This document shows, one piece after another, positions 16,363 to 23,710 of a stretch of 64,000 nt of DNA. How positions within the stretch are numbered: the first letter of the stretch is position 1; every line of letters starts with the position of its first letter. The DNA is taken from assembly GCF_014281055.1 (NCBI RefSeq), contig NZ_JACRSE010000006.1, positions 206,999 through 270,998 of the forward strand. Direction: 5' to 3'. The notes under the pieces were generated by a model. The model made no database searches, was not told the origin of the DNA, and worked only from the letters and a program-made list of their open reading frames with translations. The translations under genes and the position numbers were made by a program. The DNA is from Fluviispira vulneris (lineage in GTDB: Bacteria; Bdellovibrionota_B; Oligoflexia; Silvanigrellales; Silvanigrellaceae).

Positions 16363-17440
16363 GTTCTTCTCCTTGAGGATACTGAACAGTGATTATAGAA
16401 CCATCAAGCGGACTTTCAAATTCCCAAGTATTTTTTTCGCTTTCTCTTGCTGTGTGGGTATTTATAGCAATTTTCCCATTTCCACCTGGAATATCAATTA
16501 TTAAATGAGGAATACAAAGCCCAGAAATTTTCCCACGCAAACTTTTCATAAGATCAATTGCTTGCTTTAATGGAATACGAAAATGCTCTGTTCCTTTAGC
16601 TAAATCTGGATAATGGATATAATAAGGTTTCACTCTATTTTCTATGGCAGTCTTTAATAAAGAAACGAGTTTATTATTCGTATCGTTAATATCCTTTAAT
16701 AAAACGGATTGGAGCACCACTGGTATTCCGTTGTCAATCAATTTTGCGAGAGCAGCTTTTGCTTCAGCCGTAAATTCTTCCGAACTGTTCATATGCACAG
16801 CGATCCAAATACTCTTTTTTGTTTCATTAAGTATCTGAATAAGTGAATCGTTAATTCTTGAAGGTAGCACGGAAGGAATACGCGTGTGAAAACGTATGAC
16901 TTTAACATGTTCAATTGATGAAATTTCTTTTAATAAATTGTGCAATACTTTATCGGTTAAGACTAAGGGATCACCTCCCGTTAAAATAACTTCCCAAATT
17001 TCTGGATGAGACTTAATATAATCAATTGCTAATTTGGCATTATCACTTTTGATATTGTTTGCTGAGTCAGAAACTTTATTCCGTCTGAAACAAAATCGAC
17101 AGTAGACACCACAAAGATAAGTGGGCTTAAATAAAACCCGATCTGGATAACGATGGACAATCCCTTCTACGGGCGACCAACGGGAATCGCCGATTGGGTC
17201 ATCTAATTCTTCAGGCAAAAATATAATTTCGTTTTTAGAAGGAATAAATTGTTTCGCAAGGGCTTTATTACCCTTAACAATATCTTCGATAAAAATATGC
17301 GGCACACGAATATCAAATGTGTCTTTTACTTTTTGCAAATCTTGTATATCACTCGCAGGAACAATAGATTTCTCTGCCAATTGATTCAAGTTAATCAAAG
17401 ATTTTGCTAATTCTTTTGCCCAGTTTTTTTCAGATATCAT
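16343..17440 (-). CDS. Lysine 2,3-aminomutase family radical-SAM enzyme
   Basis: 365 aa. Radical-SAM cluster motif CGVYCRFCFRR (CxxxCxxC) at about residue 108, preceded by the family signature DPIGDSRWSPVEGIVHRYPDRVLFKPTYL. ILTGGDPL, HTRIPSVLPSRI and the PLP/substrate region YYIHYPDLAKGTEHFRIP follow, then IPGGNGKI. The length lies between EpmB (about 340), which modifies elongation factor P, and classical KamA (about 415), which makes beta-lysine. The DPIGDxxWxPVEGIVHRY wording favours the KamA-like branch, but either is possible and efp is not nearby. The ATG overlaps the surE stop (ATGA), so translation is likely coupled to surE. Confidence 0.85.
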   Translation of the reverse strand: MISEKNWAKELAKSLINLNQLAEKSIVPASDIQDLQKVKDTFDIRVPHIFIEDIVKGNKALAKQFIPSKNEIIFLPEELDDPIGDSRWSPVEGIVHRYPDRVLFKPTYLCGVYCRFCFRRNKVSDSANNIKSDNAKLAIDYIKSHPEIWEVILTGGDPLVLTDKVLHNLLKEISSIEHVKVIRFHTRIPSVLPSRINDSLIQILNETKKSIWIAVHMNSSEEFTAEAKAALAKLIDNGIPVVLQSVLLKDINDTNNKLVSLLKTAIENRVKPYYIHYPDLAKGTEHFRIPLKQAIDLMKSLRGKISGLCIPHLIIDIPGGNGKIAINTHTARESEKNTWEFESPLDGSIITVQYPQGEEHGENSK

Positions 17441-18216
17441 AATTTCAGATTACCAAGAAACCTTTCTAGTTTTTTGTTACTTTCTGTACTGCTTTGCTTC
17501 GCTTGAACAAAGCTTAAGGTTGCAATTCCACTCGATACTAAAGAAACATCTTGAGACATATCTTGTGGTTCAAAGCGAGAAACACCACCTATCAGATAGA
17601 TTTTTATATTCTTATTGTCCTTAGGAGTCATTTCGTCGAAGTTAGGGACATAAAGGGATTCTCCACCACAGTCCGCAATGGCCGCTGTTTTTGCACAGAT
17701 AGGGACATTGATATTGAGTATTTCAAGCCGAGGCCATTCAAGTTTTTGTGCATGCTCTAAAACTTGCCCCACAAGCTGGGCAGCTTTTAAAAATGCTTCG
17801 TCCACATCCTGTTCCGAGCCTCCTCGATTATCTGAATCAGCAGACACGGCAATTGCTTTGTAGCCAATCATGGCTGCCTCAGTTGCTGCTCCCACCGTGC
17901 CGCTGTAATTGACATCAATTCCAACATTCATGCCATGGTTGATACCAGAAATGACGAAATCAGGTTTATCATCCTTTAGAATTTGTCCTAATGCCAGAGC
18001 CACACAATCCGCTGGTGTGCCGTCAACTGCATAAACTTCTTCAGAAATTTTCTTTACGCGAATGGGTTCATAAAAGGTCATTGCATGGGATTTTCCACTG
18101 CGTTCGCCATTTGGAGCAACAACTGTTATTTTGTGACCTAAGGATTTGAGATGGCTCATAAGAACTTGCATACCTTTTGCCTTATAACCATCGTCATTTG
18201 AGAGGAGAAGATGCAT
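17437..18216 (-). CDS. surE: 5'/3'-nucleotidase (survival protein SurE)
   Basis: 259 aa from the ATG at 18216. A longer frame to 18282 is rejected because SurE begins at MHLLLSNDDGY and the extension would overlap the divergent gene. The metal site is intact: LLSNDDGY (Asp-Asp), APNGERSGKSHAMT (Ser/Asn loop), and ISGINHGMNVGIDVNYSGTVGAATEA (Asn). GTPADCVALAL is also conserved. It dephosphorylates nucleoside monophosphates and is linked to stationary-phase survival. First gene of a leftward operon with the lysine aminomutase and SDR genes. Its start codon is separated by one base from the start codon of the divergent glutaminyl cyclase, so its promoter must lie inside that gene. Confidence 0.95.
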   Translation of the reverse strand: MHLLLSNDDGYKAKGMQVLMSHLKSLGHKITVVAPNGERSGKSHAMTFYEPIRVKKISEEVYAVDGTPADCVALALGQILKDDKPDFVISGINHGMNVGIDVNYSGTVGAATEAAMIGYKAIAVSADSDNRGGSEQDVDEAFLKAAQLVGQVLEHAQKLEWPRLEILNINVPICAKTAAIADCGGESLYVPNFDEMTPKDNKNIKIYLIGGVSRFEPQDMSQDVSLVSSGIATLSFVQAKQSSTESNKKLERFLGNLKL

Positions 18217-18217
18217 T

Positions 18218-19222
18218 GTGAAAAAAACCTCGTTGTTTTGGGTAATATTATGGATGGTTCCGTTCGGAGGAGCAATTGCCAAAGCTCAACCCCTAACTTA
18301 TCAAAACTCGACTCAATTCTCAGAAGACAATATGAGTAAGTCGCTTGCTTGGTATACTTTAAATCCACACCCTATGGGAAGTGAAAATCAAACTAAAATT
18401 GCTCAAAGTTTAGAGCTCACTCTTAAAAAACTTGGATGGAAAACAACAAAACAGAGGTTTAAGGTAAACGCACCAAATCTAGAATCTTTACGTTTCGGTG
18501 GAAAAAATAAAAATGACAAAGAATTAAAACTTGTTGATGGATATAATATTATTGCAACATTAAACGGTAAAGAAAATTGTTCTATTATAATTGGTGGCCA
18601 TTATGACACAAAATTTTTTAGAGATTTTAAATTTATTGGTGCAAATGACGGAGGTTCTTCGACCGTTTTAATGTTAGAGTTTGCTCGCATGCTTAAAAAA
18701 GAAAACTTTAAATCAGGAACTCTAGGACGTTGCTCTATAACACTCGTTTTTTTTGATGGAGAAGAAGCATTTTTACCAAATTGGGATGAAGGAAATTATA
18801 TTTTAGGAATACAAGATAACCTATATGGATCAAGAGAGTTTGTAAAACAATATGTGCAAACAAAAAATAATATAAAGTTATTTGAAAATAAGCCCATCAA
18901 TTTAACAATTGTTCTTGATATGATTGGACATAAAAATCAAAAACTTTTTATGTCCAATGGTTCTGATAATACTTATGCAGAAAAATTTATTCTAACAGCC
19001 AAAAATATTGATATAAAAAAATCTTGGCTTTCAATGGAAGATGATCATATTCCTTTTAAAGATCTAAATATTCCTTATCTCCATATTATTGATTGGACAA
19101 ATTTAAAAGAATGGCACACAATGAAAGATACAGAAGAAATAATATCAGTTAAAAATTTAGCAAATTTTGGCCAATCGCTTTTATCCTTTCTTTCTAGCAA
19201 AAGGATTGAAAATGGAAAATAA
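18218..19222 (+). CDS. Exported glutaminyl-peptide cyclotransferase-like M28 protein
   Basis: 334 aa, GTG start with AGGAG about 10 nt upstream (inside surE). Signal peptide MKKTSLFWVILWMVPFGGAI then AKA. The zinc-site motifs match animal-type glutaminyl cyclases: GGHYDTKFF, GANDGGSSTVLMLEFAR (metal Asp), FFDGEEAF (Glu pair), DNLYGSREF, and DHIPFKDLNIPYLHII...EWHTM (His). These enzymes convert N-terminal Gln of exported proteins to pyroglutamate, and the M28 fold is shared with aminopeptidases, the main alternative. The LYGSR and DHIPF...WHTM pair argues for cyclase. Its end overlaps the cobU start by 11 bp. Confidence 0.85.
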   Translation: MKKTSLFWVILWMVPFGGAIAKAQPLTYQNSTQFSEDNMSKSLAWYTLNPHPMGSENQTKIAQSLELTLKKLGWKTTKQRFKVNAPNLESLRFGGKNKNDKELKLVDGYNIIATLNGKENCSIIIGGHYDTKFFRDFKFIGANDGGSSTVLMLEFARMLKKENFKSGTLGRCSITLVFFDGEEAFLPNWDEGNYILGIQDNLYGSREFVKQYVQTKNNIKLFENKPINLTIVLDMIGHKNQKLFMSNGSDNTYAEKFILTAKNIDIKKSWLSMEDDHIPFKDLNIPYLHIIDWTNLKEWHTMKDTEEIISVKNLANFGQSLLSFLSSKRIENGK

Positions 19223-19853
19223 TCAATCAACTATTGCTCTTCTATTAGGCGGAGCCCATTCTGGCAAAAGTCAATTCGCTGAAAACTGTGCTGCCCATTG
19301 GCGATCTGTTGCTTACTATGCAACAGGTGGACAAATTGAAAACTCACCTGAGTGGGAAAACCGCATTCTTCGCCACAAAGAGAGAAGACCAAGCCATTGG
19401 TTGACTATTGAATATCCAATGGAAATTGATGATGTAGCAACTATTTGTAAACAAGAAAATCCAGAAGTATTAATAATGGATTGTTTGACCCTCTGGATGG
19501 GTTGGAAATTGAGCAAAAATTTCCAAAGTTATTCTCAAATTCAATTGTTAAAACATTTAGAAACAGAGTCGATCCATCTTTTAAAAGAAATACAAAATTT
19601 AAACCTTCCTGTACTTGTAGTTTCGAACGAAGTGGGAGAAGGTGTCGTACCAAGCTCAGAAAGTGGAAGACTTTTTCGCGAGGCTATGGGATATATAAAT
19701 CAATTGTTTGCCGAAGCTGCAAAATTAATTTCATTCAGTATTGCCAGTCAGAATCTTCTTTTAAAAAATTCTAACATGAAAATGCAAAATGGATTTTCGC
19801 CGCTAGGCATAATAAATGCTGAATATATTTTTTCTGAATTAAATTTTAAATAA
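19212..19853 (+). CDS. cobU: Adenosylcobinamide kinase / guanylyltransferase (CobU/CobP)
   Basis: 213 aa from the ATG at 19212 (AGGA 6 nt upstream). An in-frame start at 19167 would add 15 unlikely residues. P-loop GGAHSGKSQFAE at the N-terminus, then YYATGGQ, the guanylylated His in RILRHKERRPSHW, MDCLTLWMG, and VSNEVGEGVVPSSESGRLFREAMG, all diagnostic of CobU/CobP. It phosphorylates adenosylcobinamide and adds GMP in the lower-ligand assembly of B12. No other cobalamin genes are near, and the genome has B12-independent MetE, so this may serve corrinoid salvage. It overlaps the glutaminyl cyclase gene by 11 bp and precedes ubiE by 19 bp. Confidence 0.92.
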   Translation: MENNQSTIALLLGGAHSGKSQFAENCAAHWRSVAYYATGGQIENSPEWENRILRHKERRPSHWLTIEYPMEIDDVATICKQENPEVLIMDCLTLWMGWKLSKNFQSYSQIQLLKHLETESIHLLKEIQNLNLPVLVVSNEVGEGVVPSSESGRLFREAMGYINQLFAEAAKLISFSIASQNLLLKNSNMKMQNGFSPLGIINAEYIFSELNFK

Positions 19854-19872
19854 ATATTTTTTGAGGTTAATT

Positions 19873-20613
19873 ATGAAAGTTGAAAATGAAAACAATCAAT
19901 CCATGATTTTAAGCGATAAATCCCTTCAAGTTCAAAAAATGTTCGATAAAATATCTAGGAAATATGATTTTCTAAATCGTCTACTTTCCGCTGGTCAAGA
20001 CATCCGGTGGCGGAATTATATGATTAAAAAACTCCCTAAAGTAGAAAATAAATCAGGAACTTTATATGATATTGCCTGCGGAACTGGCGATGTATTATTT
20101 TCCACAGCAATTCTTAGAAATGATTATACCAATCTTACTGGTTTTGATATTTCAAACGGAATGCTAGAGCAGGCAAAGGCAAGAGGGAAAGCAAAATTCT
20201 CACATATACATTTTATCCAAGCTTCAGCTGAAAGCATTCCGGTAAATTCTAACTCTGCGGATGCTGTTACCATTTCTTTTGGTTTTAGAAATGTCGATCA
20301 AAGAGAAAAAGCATTGCAAGAGTTTCATAGAATTTTAAAACCATCTGGTACTTTATTTATTCTCGAATTTTTTCCATCTAAAAATACATTTATGTCTAAG
20401 TTATTTGATTTTTATTTTAAAAAAATATTGCCTAAAATTGCAGGTCTTTTCTCAGATAAATCTGCTTATGAATATCTGCCAAATAGTGTATCAACTATGC
20501 CTGATGGAGATGAATTTAAAAATACTCTTAAAGAAATGGGTTTTATAGAAATTGAGCAAAAATGCTGGCTCACTGGCGCAACACGACTTTTCAAAGCTGT
20601 TAAAAAGAGTTAA
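19873..20613 (+). CDS. ubiE: Demethylmenaquinone/ubiquinone C-methyltransferase UbiE/MenG
   Basis: 246 aa from the ATG at 19873 (TTGAGG, 6 nt spacing). A TTG 12 bp upstream lies in the ribosome site. Class I SAM-dependent methyltransferase with MFDKISRKYDFLNRLLSAGQDIRWR, motif I YDIACGTGDVLFS, GFDISNGMLEQA, ADAVTISFGFRNVDQREKALQEFHRILKPSGTL and YEYLPNSVSTMPDGDEF, the classical UbiE/MenG signatures. It methylates the quinone ring in menaquinone and/or ubiquinone synthesis. Which quinone is used cannot be decided here. Third gene of the rightward cluster after glutaminyl cyclase and cobU; mdh follows after about 96 bp. Confidence 0.95.
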   Translation: MKVENENNQSMILSDKSLQVQKMFDKISRKYDFLNRLLSAGQDIRWRNYMIKKLPKVENKSGTLYDIACGTGDVLFSTAILRNDYTNLTGFDISNGMLEQAKARGKAKFSHIHFIQASAESIPVNSNSADAVTISFGFRNVDQREKALQEFHRILKPSGTLFILEFFPSKNTFMSKLFDFYFKKILPKIAGLFSDKSAYEYLPNSVSTMPDGDEFKNTLKEMGFIEIEQKCWLTGATRLFKAVKKS

Positions 20614-20709
20614 AAATTTATGCGCTGCTTGTTTTGATTAAAAAAAGCGAGCATTATGCCAAACGAGTTAACTTACGAATTGCCTGTTTCTTTAACAAGG
20701 AGCTAAAAA

Positions 20710-21654
20710 ATGCTTAAGAGACCAAAAATTACAGTTGTGGGTGCCGGTGGAAATGTGGGAGCATCCGTTGTTCAATGGTGTGCACAAAAAGAGCTTGGGG
20801 ATCTCGTTCTCATTGACTTAAAACCAAATGTTGCGCAAGGACGTGCTTTGGATCTTTCACAAGGAGGAGCATTTGCGGGCTTCAATGCTAGCTTTACTTC
20901 AACAGACGACTCTTCTCATATGCAAGACTCGGACATAGTCGTCATCACAGCAGGTGTTCCACGTAAACCTGGACAAACTCGTGAAGAGCTTGTTGGTATT
21001 AATGCTGGCATTGTAAAAACTGTCTGTGAAAATGTAAAACAATATGCTCCAAATTCCATCGTAATTATTGTTTCAAATCCTCTCGATGCTATGCTCACAG
21101 TGGCACAAAAAGTAACAGGTTTCCCAAGAGAAAGAGTGATAGGAATGTCAGGAGTTCTTGATTCTTCTCGCTTTCGCTCAAATATTGCTCGTGCATTAAA
21201 TGTTCATATAAAAGATGTTTCTGCAATAGTTTTAGGCGCACACACTGATAAAGATATGGTTCCTATCACAAGTACAGCTACTGTGGGCGGCGTACCACTC
21301 AATAAATTGCTAAAAGCAGAACAAATTGCTGATGTCGTCAGCAGAACCAAACGCGGAGGAGCTGAACTTACTGAACTTATTGGCACTTCCGCATGGGTAG
21401 CTCCTGGTTTTGGTGTGACAGCAATGGTTGAAAGTATCGTTCTCAATCAAGGACGCATTTTACCTTGTTCAGTAGAACTCAAAGGTGAATACGATATTTC
21501 TGAAGGTGCATGCCTATGTGTTCCGGTTAAATTAACAAATAAAGGTGCTGAAAAGGTTTTTGAAATCGACCTCTCGTCCGATGAAAAAGCAGCTTTAAAA
21601 GCGGCACACACTGCTTATCTGGAAGTGAGAAAAATTGCTTTGAGCAGTATTTAA
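20710..21654 (+). CDS. mdh: Malate dehydrogenase
   Basis: 314 aa LDH/MDH superfamily enzyme, oxidising malate to oxaloacetate with NAD. Nucleotide motif VVGAGGNVGAS and acidic residue in LVLIDLKP (NAD). The mobile loop AGVPRKPGQTREELVGIN has the arginine pair typical of malate rather than lactate dehydrogenases. SNPLDAM, GVLDSSRFR and a catalytic His in LGAHTDKDMVPI follow, the last differing from the common GGHGD form by two extra residues after His. Start follows AAGGAG with 7 nt spacing. A strong terminator follows. Closest to the LDH-like MDH group (MDH3). Confidence 0.93.
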   Translation: MLKRPKITVVGAGGNVGASVVQWCAQKELGDLVLIDLKPNVAQGRALDLSQGGAFAGFNASFTSTDDSSHMQDSDIVVITAGVPRKPGQTREELVGINAGIVKTVCENVKQYAPNSIVIIVSNPLDAMLTVAQKVTGFPRERVIGMSGVLDSSRFRSNIARALNVHIKDVSAIVLGAHTDKDMVPITSTATVGGVPLNKLLKAEQIADVVSRTKRGGAELTELIGTSAWVAPGFGVTAMVESIVLNQGRILPCSVELKGEYDISEGACLCVPVKLTNKGAEKVFEIDLSSDEKAALKAAHTAYLEVRKIALSSI

Positions 21655-21675
21655 CTTAGTTATAAAGTTTTAAAT

Positions 21676-21708
21676 AAAAAAAGCTCTTTATTTTAGAGCT
21701 TTTTTTTA
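21676..21708. terminator. Bidirectional terminator after mdh
   Basis: Arms AAAAAAAGCTCT (21676-21687) and AGAGCTTTTTTT (21695-21706), 12 bp, 7-nt loop, with T-tract on + and A/T-tract on -. It lies between mdh (stop 21654) and the convergent membrane protein (stop 21732) and can serve both. Confidence 0.88.
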
Positions 21709-21731
21709 TTTAAAACAAGAATTTTTTATTC

Positions 21732-23633
21732 TTAGTTTTTATTCTTACATGCATAAAATTCCTGTATTATTTCACACTCTAAATTCTTATTTTTCTGATC
21801 GGTCGGAAAAAGTTTCATCTCATTTTTTAAGACAACATAAACAGTATCTCTTGGAATATATCCACCTACAATATTTTTATAAACATTCTTTTCATTTTCT
21901 TTAAATTTATGTAAATCTATTCTTGCAAAATAACCAATATTTGTTGAATATTTATATTCCTTAGACAATAACCAGAAATCTTCATAAAAATATTCTTGAT
22001 TTGGATAAAAAATAAGTTTATTTTTATCTGCGCCCATAAATTTTACCCAGGGTGAAAAATCTCGCTTAACTGAAAATCCATTTGCAAGATTAAGTGCTAC
22101 TGGTTTATATAAAGGATAAAGATCAATAAGTTGAATTATGAGCGCAATAATAAATAGTATATATTTTTTATAGATCGATCTTTCACGAAAGATTAGTGAC
22201 AATAAACTAAATATAATAATAAAATAATAAACTGGCCAAATAAATCGCCCCATTGATCGATAGACTATAAAAATATAATCAATTAAAAATGTTTTTGAAA
22301 TATTTAATATTGTAATATTTCCAAATTTAAAATTCAATCCTGTAGCTAATAAGGTAAGAATAACTATGATCCAAAGCAGATATTTATTTTCCTTATTAAA
22401 AATATATTTCTGCTTTGGCCATTTTTCAAAGAGTAAAACAACTAAAATCATTAGAAGGCCTAACCCTAAATATGCCGAACCCTCATAATCACCTCCTGTA
22501 GAAGGTAAAGGGTTTAATAATGCATATTTCCCCATTGAGTTTATAAAGGTATTAAGATTTGAGCGATAAGATAAATTGAGATCATCCACTATATGTCCGA
22601 GATGAAAATATCCAATGATATACCATGAAATGAAGACAGATATAAAAGTGAAAGTAAACAAGAATGATAAAAATTTGAATTGCTTTTTATCTGTAAAATA
22701 GATTTTCAAAATAAGAGCTGAAAAAAGCGAAAATAACATAAACGTTAGATACGGATGTAACCAAACCGTTATATAGACGATAATAGAATGCCATATTATT
22801 TTTTTCTTGTTGCTCATTTCACTGGATAAATAAAGATAAAAACTTGCTAAAATAAGCCAGTGGGCATTGAGTGTTAAATGTGAGACACGATCCAACAAAA
22901 CAGTCGAAAAAATGAGAAATGGAACTGCTAAGAGTTTTAATTTTAGAGAGCATTTTATATTTTTAAATATCAAAGCTGCAAATAAACCCTGTAAAGCGTA
23001 ATTTAAAAAATACCAAATGCCTAGATATTGAAAATAACTTGGAAGTAAAGGATTTAATAATTTAAAAAGTACGCAAAATAACATCGTTGGATCTGAATAT
23101 GCAATTGAAATACCATCCGGATAATTTATGGATTCAATATAACCAAGTGGAAAACTCCAAGGAGAGTCCCTAAATATATGCCAGCTTAAAAAATTAAGAC
23201 TTAAATCTCTGCCAAAATGACTAATCCATTCAATACGTCTGGGATCTAATATATAAAAGGAAAAGCGAAATCCAAATAAAAAAATAGAAAGCACAAGAGA
23301 ATAAATAATAAGTATTTTTGCATGTACTTTTAACGATAAATTCTCTAATTTTTTATTTAACATAATTAAAAATATCAAAACTTTATCTATAAATAGAAAA
23401 AATATACAACCTATAATACCTAAAACTGGTACTAAATAAAGCCTCTGTATTTTATAAATACAGGAATTTGAATAACGACCATGATTGCAATTAAAATCCA
23501 ACCAAGACACTTGATTCACATAAATTGCATAACCAATAATAATTGATGCAAGTAGATACAGTAAAAGTAAAGCTTTTTTACTTCTTATTTTTGCGAGTAC
23601 AGAAAAAAATTTCACATCATATATTGCTGACAT
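21732..23633 (-). CDS. Large polytopic membrane protein (DUF6311-like), copy A
   Basis: 633 aa with about 12 hydrophobic segments and a C-terminal soluble part of about 110 residues (from KFMGADKNKLIFYPNQEYFYEDF). Conserved block after the third segment: DLSLNFLSWHIFRDSPWSFPLGYIESINYPDGISIAYSDPTMLFCVLFKLL, then FQYLGIWYFLNYALQGLFAALIFK, resembling DUF6311 proteins, which look like GT-C-fold glycosyltransferases of unknown substrate. An acidic/aromatic first loop (WLDFNCNHGRYSNSCIY) has a Cys pair. It is a close paralogue of the next gene upstream (77 bp away), similar over its whole length. A role in polymer or surface glycan assembly is possible but inferred only from fold type. Confidence 0.75.
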   Translation of the reverse strand: MSAIYDVKFFSVLAKIRSKKALLLLYLLASIIIGYAIYVNQVSWLDFNCNHGRYSNSCIYKIQRLYLVPVLGIIGCIFFLFIDKVLIFLIMLNKKLENLSLKVHAKILIIYSLVLSIFLFGFRFSFYILDPRRIEWISHFGRDLSLNFLSWHIFRDSPWSFPLGYIESINYPDGISIAYSDPTMLFCVLFKLLNPLLPSYFQYLGIWYFLNYALQGLFAALIFKNIKCSLKLKLLAVPFLIFSTVLLDRVSHLTLNAHWLILASFYLYLSSEMSNKKKIIWHSIIVYITVWLHPYLTFMLFSLFSALILKIYFTDKKQFKFLSFLFTFTFISVFISWYIIGYFHLGHIVDDLNLSYRSNLNTFINSMGKYALLNPLPSTGGDYEGSAYLGLGLLMILVVLLFEKWPKQKYIFNKENKYLLWIIVILTLLATGLNFKFGNITILNISKTFLIDYIFIVYRSMGRFIWPVYYFIIIFSLLSLIFRERSIYKKYILFIIALIIQLIDLYPLYKPVALNLANGFSVKRDFSPWVKFMGADKNKLIFYPNQEYFYEDFWLLSKEYKYSTNIGYFARIDLHKFKENEKNVYKNIVGGYIPRDTVYVVLKNEMKLFPTDQKNKNLECEIIQEFYACKNKN

Positions 23634-23710
23634 TGAAAACCTTTCTTAGATTTTTTAATAACTTTCGCAATAAAATTCCAGTAAATTAAAATAACTTCTA
23701 AATAAAAGTT

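Noticed and set aside
15899..16504. Plus-strand frame of 201 codons over the SDR and lysine aminomutase genes
   Set aside because: Antisense shadow of two well-supported genes; composition typical of reverse reading.
18217..18282. N-terminal extension of SurE
   Set aside because: SurE proteins start at the LLSNDDG motif, and the extension would overlap the divergent gene's signal peptide.
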